Positions 53,937-61,486 of a DNA stretch of 64,000 nt are shown one piece after another. The stretch's first letter is position 1, and every line of letters begins with the position of its first letter. Made by a program: the position numbers and the translations under genes. Origin of the DNA: Bradyrhizobium oligotrophicum S58 (lineage in GTDB: Bacteria; Pseudomonadota; Alphaproteobacteria; Rhizobiales; Xanthobacteraceae). Location: assembly GCF_000344805.1 (NCBI RefSeq), contig NC_020453.1:3629001-3693000 (forward strand). The letters run 5' to 3'. The notes below the pieces were generated by a model. That model saw nothing but the letters and a program-made list of their open reading frames with translations, was not told the DNA's origin and ran no database searches.

Positions 53937-54104
53937 TTACTTGATCTTGGCTTCGCGGAATTCGACGTGCTTGCGCGCGACCGGGTCGTACTTCTTCTTG
54001 ACCATCTTGTCGGTCATGGTGCGCGAATTCTTCTTGGCGACGTAATAGAAGCCGGTGTCGGCCGTCGACACGAGCTTGACCTTGATGGTGACCGCCTTGG
54101 CCAT
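53937..54104 (-). CDS. rpmG: 50S ribosomal protein L33
   Basis: 55 residues, too short for many callers. It opens [20 protein letters not shown], continues [19 protein letters not shown], and ends [10 protein letters not shown]. The zinc-binding CXXC pairs of some L33 forms are absent, so this is the cysteine-free type. A terminator follows. In several alphaproteobacteria rpmG lies near pleD or rnr; here 11 kb of accessory genes separate it from pleD. Confidence 0.97.
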   Translation of the reverse strand: MAKAVTIKVKLVSTADTGFYYVAKKNSRTMTDKMVKKKYDPVARKHVEFREAKIK

Positions 54105-54223
54105 GTCTTGAACCTCTGGAATCGGGATCGGGGGTGGGCACCGGCCAAAGAGGGGGCGCCGTTGGCCGGCAACCTACCCAGCCAGCCCCCAAAGTCAAGG
54201 TTTCCGGGGCAGAATCTGAGCCT

Positions 54224-55549
54224 CTAAGCCGGGAAGAAGCGGTTTTTCGGCCGCGGCAGGCCCAGATTGTCGCGCAGGGTCGGCCCTTCATACTCGTTCC
54301 GGAAGATGCCGCGGCGCTGCAGCTCGGGAATCACCTTGTCGACGAAGTCGTCGAGCCCGGCCGGCAAATACGGGAACATGATGTTGAATCCGTCGGAGCC
54401 GCGGCTCACCAGCCAATCCTCCATCTGGTCGGCGATGGTTTTGGCGGTGCCGACGAAGGACAGCCCGCCATAGCCGCCGACCCGCTGCGCCAGCTGCCGC
54501 ACGGTGAGCTTGTCGCGCGCGGCGACGTCGACGAGGCGCTGGCGGCCGCTCTTGGAGGCGTTGGTCTCGGGGATAGCAGGCAGCGGGCCGTCCGGATCGA
54601 AGCCGGATGCATCGGTGCCGAGGATGACCGAGAGCGAGGCGATGGCACTGTCGTAATGCACCTTGCTGTCGAGCAGCGCGCGCTTCTCCTTCGCTTCGTC
54701 GACGCTGTCGCCGACCACGACGAAGGCGCCGGGCAGGATCTTCAGATGCTCCGGATCGCGGCCGACCTTGTCCATGCGGCCCTTGATGTCGGCATAGAGC
54801 TTCTGCCCGTCGGCGAGGCTGCCGCCGCCGGTGAACACGGCCTCCGCGGTCTCGGCCGCGAGCTGCTTGCCGTCCTCGGAGGCGCCGGCCTGCACGATGA
54901 CGGGCCAGCCCTGCACGGGACGGGCGATGTTCAGCGGTCCGCGGACCTTGAGATATTTGCCGTTGTGATCGAGCACGTGCATCTTGGCAGGATCGAAGAA
55001 CAGACCCTGCTCGACGTCGCGCACGAACGCATCGTCGGCGAAGGAGTCCCAGAGACCGGTCACGACGTCGTAGAACTCCCGCGCACGCTTGTAGCGCTCG
55101 GCATGCTCCATGTGATCGTCGAGCCCGAAATTCAGCGCGGCATCCGGGTTGGACGTGGTCACGATATTCCAGCCGGCACGGCCGCCGGAGATATGGTCGA
55201 GCGAGGCGAAGCGGCGCGCGACGTGATAGGGCTCGTCGAAGGTCGTCGATCCCGTCGCGATCAGCCCGATGTTCTCGGTCACCGCGGACAGCGCCGACAG
55301 TAGCGTGAACGGCTCGAACGAGGTCACGGTGTGGCTGCGCTTCAGCGCATTGATCGGCATGTTCAGCACGGCGAGATGGTCCGCCATGAAGAAGGCGTCG
55401 AACTTGCCGGCCTCGAGCTTGCGGATCAGCTGCTTCAGATGCGCGAAATTGAAGTTTGCGTCCGGCCAGGCGCCGGGATAGCGCCACGCGCCGGTGTGGA
55501 TCGAGACCGGGCGCATGAAGGCGCCGAGCTTGAGTTGACGTGGGGCCAT
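54224..55549 (-). CDS. Bacterial luciferase-like (LLM) flavin monooxygenase, NtaA/DszA type
   Basis: 441 residues. The TIM-barrel features match the NtaA/SnaA/DszA/SoxA group: LGAFMRPVSIHTGAWRYP, KFDAFFMADHLAVLN, FEPFTLLSALSAVTENIGLIATGSTT, GRAGWNIVTTSNPDAALNFG and the late PVIVQAGASEDGKQLA. They use FMNH2 from a separate reductase and O2 to cleave C-S or C-N bonds in sulfonates, thiophenes or aminopolycarboxylates. The reductase and transporters are not nearby, so substrate and partner are unknown. Confidence 0.92.
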   Translation of the reverse strand: MAPRQLKLGAFMRPVSIHTGAWRYPGAWPDANFNFAHLKQLIRKLEAGKFDAFFMADHLAVLNMPINALKRSHTVTSFEPFTLLSALSAVTENIGLIATGSTTFDEPYHVARRFASLDHISGGRAGWNIVTTSNPDAALNFGLDDHMEHAERYKRAREFYDVVTGLWDSFADDAFVRDVEQGLFFDPAKMHVLDHNGKYLKVRGPLNIARPVQGWPVIVQAGASEDGKQLAAETAEAVFTGGGSLADGQKLYADIKGRMDKVGRDPEHLKILPGAFVVVGDSVDEAKEKRALLDSKVHYDSAIASLSVILGTDASGFDPDGPLPAIPETNASKSGRQRLVDVAARDKLTVRQLAQRVGGYGGLSFVGTAKTIADQMEDWLVSRGSDGFNIMFPYLPAGLDDFVDKVIPELQRRGIFRNEYEGPTLRDNLGLPRPKNRFFPA

Positions 55550-55699
55550 GAGGGGGCGTCCGCGATGGTTTCTGTCTTGGGGAGATAGGAACTCGGCCCA
55601 TGCCTGTCAGCAACCCGCCACAGAACACGATTTCGTTTTTGGTGGCGGAAGTAGCACGCTCATTCCGCGGTGAGCCAACGTAGGCAATGCAGACCACGA

Positions 55700-55850
55700 T
55701 GTCGTCCCGGCGAACGCCGGGACCCATATCCCCAGGGAGGAGTTCGAGGCAGGCTGGTCATTGGCTTTTTGCGCATCACGTCCGCCGCAGGGTTGGGTCC
55801 CGGACAAGCCGCGTCGCGCTGGCGCGCGTCGCGGCTTGTCCGGGACGACA
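55700..55850. repeat. Palindromic repeat between LLM and M20 genes
   Basis: Outer arms TGTCGTCCCGG (55700-55710) and CCGGGACGACA (55840-55850). Inside, TCCCGGACAAGCCGCG (55798-55813) pairs perfectly with CGCGGCTTGTCCGGGA (55830-55845). A small CCCGG-CGAACG-CCGGG hairpin sits at the left end. It fills much of the 365-base gap; no gene is seen in the rest. Confidence 0.85.
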
Positions 55851-55914
55851 CTTTTGGCGTTGCTAGGACAACCGTCTCATAGCGAGCTTCGCCAAGCCTT
55901 GCGTGATGAGACCG

Positions 55915-57249
55915 CTAATGCCCCTGCGCACGCTCGTCGAAGGCGGAGAGCACCGCGAGCGTCATCGCGGTGACGCCGGTCTCGATGGTCGGCTTCGGCA
56001 CCGGCGCGAACAGGGGCGAGTGGTTGGACGGCAGCGGTGGACCGCCCTCGCGCGCGGCGGCGACGCGCTCGGGATCATAGACGCCGATATTGAAGAACAT
56101 CGACGGCACGCCAGCCTTGACGTACTCCGAATAGTCCTCGCTCGCGGTGCCCGGCGGCGATGTCCTCAGGTGTTCGCCGAATGCCGCCTTCAGCACCGGC
56201 TGGGCGGCCGCGACCACCGCCGCGTCGTTCATGACCGCCTTGGCGCCTTCAGCGAGATCGATGTCGGGCGGCGCTGCGCCAGCCATCGCCGCCACGGCTT
56301 TCGCCGTCCGTTCGACGCCGGCCAGCATCTTGGCGCGGACCTCCGGCTTGAAGCTCCTGATCGTGCCGACCACGATCGCGTCGTCGGGGATGATGTTTCC
56401 TGCGGTGCCGCTGTGGATCGCACCGACAGTGACGACGCCGAATTCGGTCGGGTCCTTCTCACGGCTGATCACGCTTTGCACGTCGACGACGAAGCGCGCC
56501 GCCATCATCACCGGGTCGATGGTGGTGTGTGGCGCGGAGCCATGGCCGCCGCGGCCATGGAAACGGATGAAAAGGCCGTCCTGGTTGGACGAGCCGACGC
56601 CCACACGATACACGACGTCGCCATGGGCGAAGCCGCCGTCATGAAGCGCAAAGCCGGCATCGGGCTTAGGAAAGCGCGTGAACAGCCCATCGTTCAGCAT
56701 CGCCTTGGCGCCCTCGACGGTCTCCTCGGCCGGCTGGCCGATGAACATCAGGGTGCCCTTCCATTTGTCCTTCATGGCGACGAGCGTCTTGGCCGTGCCG
56801 ATCCAGCTCGCCATGTGGATGTCGTGGCCGCAACTATGCGCGACGAAGGTCTCGCGCCCGTTCCAATTCGCCTTGTCGTGGCTCGCGTAGGGCAGGCCGG
56901 TCTTCTCCTCCATCGGCAGCGCATCGAGTTCGGTGCGGACCATGATGGTCGGGCCCTCGCCATTGCGATAGAGCGCGACCAGGCCGGTCTTGCCGACCTT
57001 CTCTGTGACCTCGAAGCCGAGCGCGCGCATTTCTTCCGCGAGCTTCGCAGCGGTCCTGACCTCCTGGAAAGCCAGCTCGGGATGGGCGTGCAGATCCTTG
57101 TAGAGCACGTCGAGCGCGGGGTAGTCGCGTTCGAGCGCGGCTGCGATCGTGCCCTTCAGCGCGGGCACGTCGAGTTCGGCACGAGCCGGTGGCGAAGCGA
57201 GGGCGACCAGCGCGGCGGACGCAAACAGAAGGCCGAGAGACTGCTTCAT
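55915..57249 (-). CDS. Exported M20-family amidohydrolase
   Basis: 444 residues from ATG at 57249. A signal peptide to about residue 24 (LLFASAALVALASPPARA) is unusual for the family. Metal and catalytic motifs are present: DLHAHPELAFQE, VRTELDALPMEEKTGL, VAHSCGHDIHMASWIGTA, GQPAEETVEGAKAML and HGRGGHGSAPHTTIDPV in the dimerisation lid. M20D members hydrolyse N-acyl amino acids or hippurate-like amides. Export indicates a periplasmic scavenging role. The next gene upstream is a divergent RidA protein across 185 bases. Confidence 0.93.
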   Translation of the reverse strand: MKQSLGLLFASAALVALASPPARAELDVPALKGTIAAALERDYPALDVLYKDLHAHPELAFQEVRTAAKLAEEMRALGFEVTEKVGKTGLVALYRNGEGPTIMVRTELDALPMEEKTGLPYASHDKANWNGRETFVAHSCGHDIHMASWIGTAKTLVAMKDKWKGTLMFIGQPAEETVEGAKAMLNDGLFTRFPKPDAGFALHDGGFAHGDVVYRVGVGSSNQDGLFIRFHGRGGHGSAPHTTIDPVMMAARFVVDVQSVISREKDPTEFGVVTVGAIHSGTAGNIIPDDAIVVGTIRSFKPEVRAKMLAGVERTAKAVAAMAGAAPPDIDLAEGAKAVMNDAAVVAAAQPVLKAAFGEHLRTSPPGTASEDYSEYVKAGVPSMFFNIGVYDPERVAAAREGGPPLPSNHSPLFAPVPKPTIETGVTAMTLAVLSAFDERAQGH

Positions 57250-57434
57250 GGATGGCTCCACAATGAATGCAGCCAATATAATACCTTTCAGCTCGCTGCG
57301 CCCAGCACGTCCTTGTGTATATAGGGCTGCCGCAACGACGGCACCTGCCTTCAGGTCGCGGCGGGGTGCGTTGCGACGATGCGCGCTTCGCACTCGGAGC
57401 TTCAGCCCATGACGTTTACCTGGGAGCATTCAAC

Positions 57435-57818
57435 ATGTCACAACCGCGGCTCAGCATCTCGTCCGGCTATCCTTTCGAGGACACTTATGGCTATGCGCGT
57501 GCAGTCCGTGTCGGCAACCAGGTCTTCGTTTCTGGAACGACTGCTCGTGGTGCTGATTTGGACTGCGATGCGTACGGCCAAGCGACGAGCGCGATCGGCA
57601 TCCTCGCTGACGCTCTGCGGCAGGCCGGGGCAGACCTCCGGCACGTGGTGCGGACGGTCGTCTACGTGACTGATATGGCGGATATCGACGCCGTTGCCCG
57701 CGCGCATAGCGGCGCGTTCGGGTCGGTTCGTCCGGCGAGCACGCTCGTCAAGGTCGCAGGTCTTACGCCGGCGACGGCGCGCGTCGAGATCGAGGTGACC
57801 GCCATCGTTCACGACTGA
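57435..57818 (+). CDS. RidA family protein (second of two)
   Basis: 127 residues from ATG 57435; in-frame sequence above this is not family-like. Typical features: FEDTYGYARAVRVGNQVFVSGTT, ADALRQAGADLRHVVRTVVYV and SVRPASTLVKVAGLTPATARVEIEV, where the Arg of RPAST is the catalytic position. It belongs to the shorter Rid subgroup, not to the 155-residue type at 37.3 kb. Such proteins deaminate enamine/imine intermediates. Divergent from an exported amidohydrolase, which may supply amino compounds. Confidence 0.92.
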   Translation: MSQPRLSISSGYPFEDTYGYARAVRVGNQVFVSGTTARGADLDCDAYGQATSAIGILADALRQAGADLRHVVRTVVYVTDMADIDAVARAHSGAFGSVRPASTLVKVAGLTPATARVEIEVTAIVHD

Positions 57819-57846
57819 ACGCTGGTCCTTCCGCCGGCGTTCGCCC

Positions 57847-58605
57847 TCAGGCGCCCAGCACGTCCTTCTGCATCTTGCCGCCGTAGAAGTGGAAGAACGG
57901 CACAGGCGCATCATGGCGCAGCGGGCCGGTGGCGAGGCGGCGGTCGAGCTCGTTGAGCACGTTCTTGGTCATCGGATGCAGGTCGGCGAGCGGTTTCGAG
58001 CCGAGCTCGACCCAGACCAGCTCGACCAGCTCGGCGTCGGCGTGGACGACGCCGTCGACGCGGTGGGTGATGGCGGAGGCGTCGGCGGTGAAGAAGCGGG
58101 TGTCGAAGCGCTTGATACGGCCAGGCGGCGTGATCGCGCGGGCTATCAGATAGAGGCCGGAGGGATCCGGCAGCAGACCGGCTTCAGAAAATGGCGCCCA
58201 CGGTCCGTCGAGCTTGGGGGCGGGGCCGTCGATCTTGCGTCCCAGGCAGAGGCCGGTTTCCTCGCAGGCCTCGCGGATCGCGGCAACCGCCAGCGACTTT
58301 GCGCGCGAGGCTGTCGTCTGCGGCTTGCCCTTGAACAGGTTGGCTTCGAGCTCGGCCGGCATCGACGCTGCGACGGGAATGCGGTGATCCGATTTGTCGA
58401 CGCGGCCGCCCGGGAAGACGAACTTTCCGGGCATGAACACGACCTTGTCGTGGCGCTTGCCGACCAGCACCTTCGGCACGGTGCTGCTGCGGTCCACCAG
58501 GATCAGCGTCGCTGCATCCCGCGGCTTGGTATAGGGATGGTGATCCGCTTCCTTCTCGGCGGGCTTGCCCGTCGGCGCGCTGCTCGCCTGTGCCGTATCG
58601 CTCAT
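57847..58605 (-). CDS. Nudix hydrolase
   Basis: 252 residues. The Nudix box is split: VFPGGRVDKSD near residue 65-75, then about 30 residues, then AAIREACEETGLCLG near 110-125, the arrangement of NUDT19/CoA-pyrophosphatase-like members. A C-terminal region has VELVWVELGSKPLADLHPMTKNVL. It hydrolyses a nucleoside diphosphate linked to an unknown group. It is the last gene of the leftward topA-rnr-DUF983 group, 37 bases after DUF983. Confidence 0.9.
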   Translation of the reverse strand: MSDTAQASSAPTGKPAEKEADHHPYTKPRDAATLILVDRSSTVPKVLVGKRHDKVVFMPGKFVFPGGRVDKSDHRIPVAASMPAELEANLFKGKPQTTASRAKSLAVAAIREACEETGLCLGRKIDGPAPKLDGPWAPFSEAGLLPDPSGLYLIARAITPPGRIKRFDTRFFTADASAITHRVDGVVHADAELVELVWVELGSKPLADLHPMTKNVLNELDRRLATGPLRHDAPVPFFHFYGGKMQKDVLGA

Positions 58606-58642
58606 GTCCTCCCCGCCTTTTCTTATTAGTTCGTCTGCTCGT

Positions 58643-59107
58643 TCACACCGGTGGAATGCCTTCCACCGGATTGTCGTCGAAGCCGTGCATGCGGAACGCC
58701 CATTGCAGCCCGACCACGGCGCCCTTGACCGGCTGCAGCAGAACCAGCGAGGCGATCAGCGTGACCGGCAGATAGATCGCGAGCTGCAGCGCCACCGGCG
58801 GCGCGTAGTTGGTCTCGACCGAGAGCACCAGCGGCACGATGATGTGGCCGACGATGACGATGACGAGATAGGCGGGAAGATCGTCGGCGCGGTGGCCGGA
58901 GAAGTCCTGGCCGCAGCGCTCGCAACCGTCGGCGACCTTCAGGAAGGCGCGGAACAGCTTGCCTTCGCCGCAGCGCGGGCAGCGGCCGCGCAGGCCGCGC
59001 TTCATGGCGGTCCACACGTCGCGCTTCTCGACCGCGCCGGCGTCACGCGTCCAAGTCTGTGGCAAGGTCTGTGGCAATGCGCGGGGCGTTGAACTCATGG
59101 CGTCCAT
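58643..59107 (-). CDS. DUF983 membrane protein
   Basis: 154 residues from ATG at 59107 (AGG six bases upstream, inside rnr); an ATG at 59098 would give a four-base ATGA overlap with the rnr stop. A zinc-ribbon pair CPRCGEG and CERCGQD (about 43-67) precedes two membrane helices (YLVIVIVGHIIVPLVLSV and LAIYLPVTLIASLVLLQP). DUF983 proteins are found throughout alphaproteobacteria, some beside cytochrome oxidase genes; the role is not established. Translationally linked to rnr. Confidence 0.9.
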   Translation of the reverse strand: MDAMSSTPRALPQTLPQTWTRDAGAVEKRDVWTAMKRGLRGRCPRCGEGKLFRAFLKVADGCERCGQDFSGHRADDLPAYLVIVIVGHIIVPLVLSVETNYAPPVALQLAIYLPVTLIASLVLLQPVKGAVVGLQWAFRMHGFDDNPVEGIPPV

Positions 59108-61482
59108 GATCTGCCTTTCTTCGATGTGCCGGGCTTGCGTTTTGCCCCTGCCTTCTGGCTTTTCTTGCGGCTTTTGTCTTCGTGCTTCGGACGAGCCTCG
59201 GTCTTGGCCCGCTTGGATGTCTTGGTCTTGAAACTGCTCTTGGCCTTGAAGCCGGTTTTGGCCTTCGACCGGTCGCGGCGCGGATGGCGCGACACCAGCA
59301 CGTCGGCCTGGGTCAGCAGCTCGAAGCGCAGCGCACCGGCCACGGGTTGAGCTTCTACCAGACGCACGTCGACGACGTCACCCAGCCGGTGCATGGCACC
59401 ACTGCGCTGGCCGATCAGGGCGTGCCGGGTCTCGTCATAGTCGAAATATTCCGTGCCGAGGGTTCGAATCGGAACCAGGCCGTCGGCGCCGGTATCGTCG
59501 AGCTTGATGAAGAGGCCGGCGCGGGTGACGCCGGAGATGCGGCCCTGGAAGGTGGCGCCGACGCGGTCGGCGAGATGATGCGCGATCAGGCGGTCGGCGG
59601 TCTCGCGTTCGGCCTTCATCGCGCGACGCTCGGTGACCGAGATCTGCGCGGCGACTTCGGCGAGATGATCCGGCGTCTCGCTGTCGGGCAGGGCGCCGTC
59701 GCCGAGCCCCAGCGCACGCAGCAGCCCGCGATGCACGACGAGGTCGGCATAGCGGCGGATCGGCGAGGTGAAATGCGCGTAGCGGCGCAGATTGAGGCCG
59801 AAATGCCCGTAATTGTCCGTGGAGTATTCCGCCTGGGCCTGCGAGCGCAGCACGACCTCGTTGACGAGTTGCTCGTAATCCTGCCCGGCGACCAGCGTCA
59901 GCACACGGTTGAACAGCGATGGCCGGAGCGCGCCGGATTTGGCGAAGGGCACGTCGAGCGTCTTCAGGAATTCCTGCAGCGCGTGCACCTTTTCCACCGT
60001 CGGCTCGTCGTGGACGCGGTAGATCAGCGGCAGCGCCTTCTTCTCCAGCAACTCGGCCGCGGCGACGTTGGCCGAGATCATGAACTCCTCGATCAGCTTG
60101 TGGGCGTCGAGGCGCTCCGGGACGACGACGCGATCGACGGTGCCGTCTTTCTTGAGCAGGATCTTGCGCTCGGGGATGTCGAGGTCGAGCGGATCGCGCG
60201 CATCGCGGCCGCGCTTGGCGACCTCATAGGCCGCGTAGAGCGGCTTCAGAATCGGCTCGAGCAGGGGGCCAGTCACGTCGTCCGGCTTGCCGTCGATGGC
60301 GGCCTGCGCCTGTGCATAGGAGAGCTTGGCCGCCGAGCGCATCAGCACCCGATGGAACGAATGCGACCGCTTGCGACCGTCGGCGCCGATCACCATCCGC
60401 ACGGCGAGCGCGCCCCGCGCTTCGCCCGGCACAAGAGAGCACAGATTGTTGGAGATGCGCTCGGGCAGCATCGGAACGACGCGGTCGGGGAAATAGACCG
60501 AGTTGCCGCGGATCAGCGCGTCGCGATCCAGCGCCGATCCCGGCCGCACGTAGTAGGCGACGTCGGCGATCGCGACATGGAGAATGAAGCCGCCGACATT
60601 GTTCGGATCGGGATCCGGCTCGGCATGAACGGCGTCGTCGTGATCCTTGGCATCGGGGGGATCGATCGTGACCAGGGGCAGCTCGCGCCAGTCCTCGCGG
60701 CCCTTCAGGTTCGCCGGCTGCGCGGCTTCGGCCTCCGCCACGGCCGCCGCGGAGAAATCCATCGGGATCTCGTGGGCGTGGATCGCGATCAGGCTGATCG
60801 CCTTCTCGGTCGCGACCGAGCCGTAGCGCTCCTTGACCCGACCGGCGGGCAGGCCGTAGCCGCGGCCGCGCAGCAGGTCGACGCTGATGAGATCGCCGTC
60901 CTTGGCGTCCCTGGTATCGCCAGGGGCGATCGAGAGCTCGCGTCCGGCCTGCTTCTTGTCGACGGGGATCAAGCGCCCGCCGCCATTGGGATTGCTCTTG
61001 AAGATGCCGAGGACGCGGTTGCGCGCCTGGTCGAGCACTTTCAGTACACGGCCGCGATAGGCGACGCCTTCGGCGTCCTCGACCGGCTCGACGCGGAGCA
61101 GGGCGCGATCACCGACGCCGGCGGTGGCGCCTGGCTTGGCGAGGCGAGAGGCATAGATGCGGATGCGCGGCGGCTCGGACTGCTCGGCCTCGTCCCATTC
61201 CGCGGGCTTGGCGATCAGTTCGCCGTCGCTGTCACGGCCGGTGATGTCGGCGACCAGCGTCGCCGGCAGCACTGCGGGCTCGATGATGGTCTTGCGGCCG
61301 CCCTTCTTGACGGTGCCGTCGGCGACGAGCTCACGCAGCAACTCTTTCAGGGCTGCGCGATCGGCATTCTTCAGGCCGAACTCGCGGGCAATGTCCTTGG
61401 TGCCAACCTTGCCCGGATTGGCGCGGATGAAGGCGACGATGGCCTCCCGCGGGGGGAAGCCGATGTCGCGCTTGTTGGTCAT
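59095..61482 (-). CDS. rnr: Ribonuclease R
   Basis: 795 residues from ATG at 61482, four bases after the topA stop. N-terminal winged helix (PPREAIVAFIRANPGKVGTKDIAREFGLKN in part) and cold-shock-like domains precede the RNB catalytic core: TIDPPDAKDHDDAVHAE with the metal-binding aspartates, and RRYAHFTSPIRRYADLVVHR. An S1 domain follows (about 640-720, ATFQGRISGVTRAGLFIKL). The final 60 residues are a Lys/Arg/Ser tail. It is a processive 3'-5' exonuclease that degrades structured RNA. Confidence 0.97.
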   Translation of the reverse strand: MTNKRDIGFPPREAIVAFIRANPGKVGTKDIAREFGLKNADRAALKELLRELVADGTVKKGGRKTIIEPAVLPATLVADITGRDSDGELIAKPAEWDEAEQSEPPRIRIYASRLAKPGATAGVGDRALLRVEPVEDAEGVAYRGRVLKVLDQARNRVLGIFKSNPNGGGRLIPVDKKQAGRELSIAPGDTRDAKDGDLISVDLLRGRGYGLPAGRVKERYGSVATEKAISLIAIHAHEIPMDFSAAAVAEAEAAQPANLKGREDWRELPLVTIDPPDAKDHDDAVHAEPDPDPNNVGGFILHVAIADVAYYVRPGSALDRDALIRGNSVYFPDRVVPMLPERISNNLCSLVPGEARGALAVRMVIGADGRKRSHSFHRVLMRSAAKLSYAQAQAAIDGKPDDVTGPLLEPILKPLYAAYEVAKRGRDARDPLDLDIPERKILLKKDGTVDRVVVPERLDAHKLIEEFMISANVAAAELLEKKALPLIYRVHDEPTVEKVHALQEFLKTLDVPFAKSGALRPSLFNRVLTLVAGQDYEQLVNEVVLRSQAQAEYSTDNYGHFGLNLRRYAHFTSPIRRYADLVVHRGLLRALGLGDGALPDSETPDHLAEVAAQISVTERRAMKAERETADRLIAHHLADRVGATFQGRISGVTRAGLFIKLDDTGADGLVPIRTLGTEYFDYDETRHALIGQRSGAMHRLGDVVDVRLVEAQPVAGALRFELLTQADVLVSRHPRRDRSKAKTGFKAKSSFKTKTSKRAKTEARPKHEDKSRKKSQKAGAKRKPGTSKKGRSWTP

Positions 61483-61486
61483 TTTC

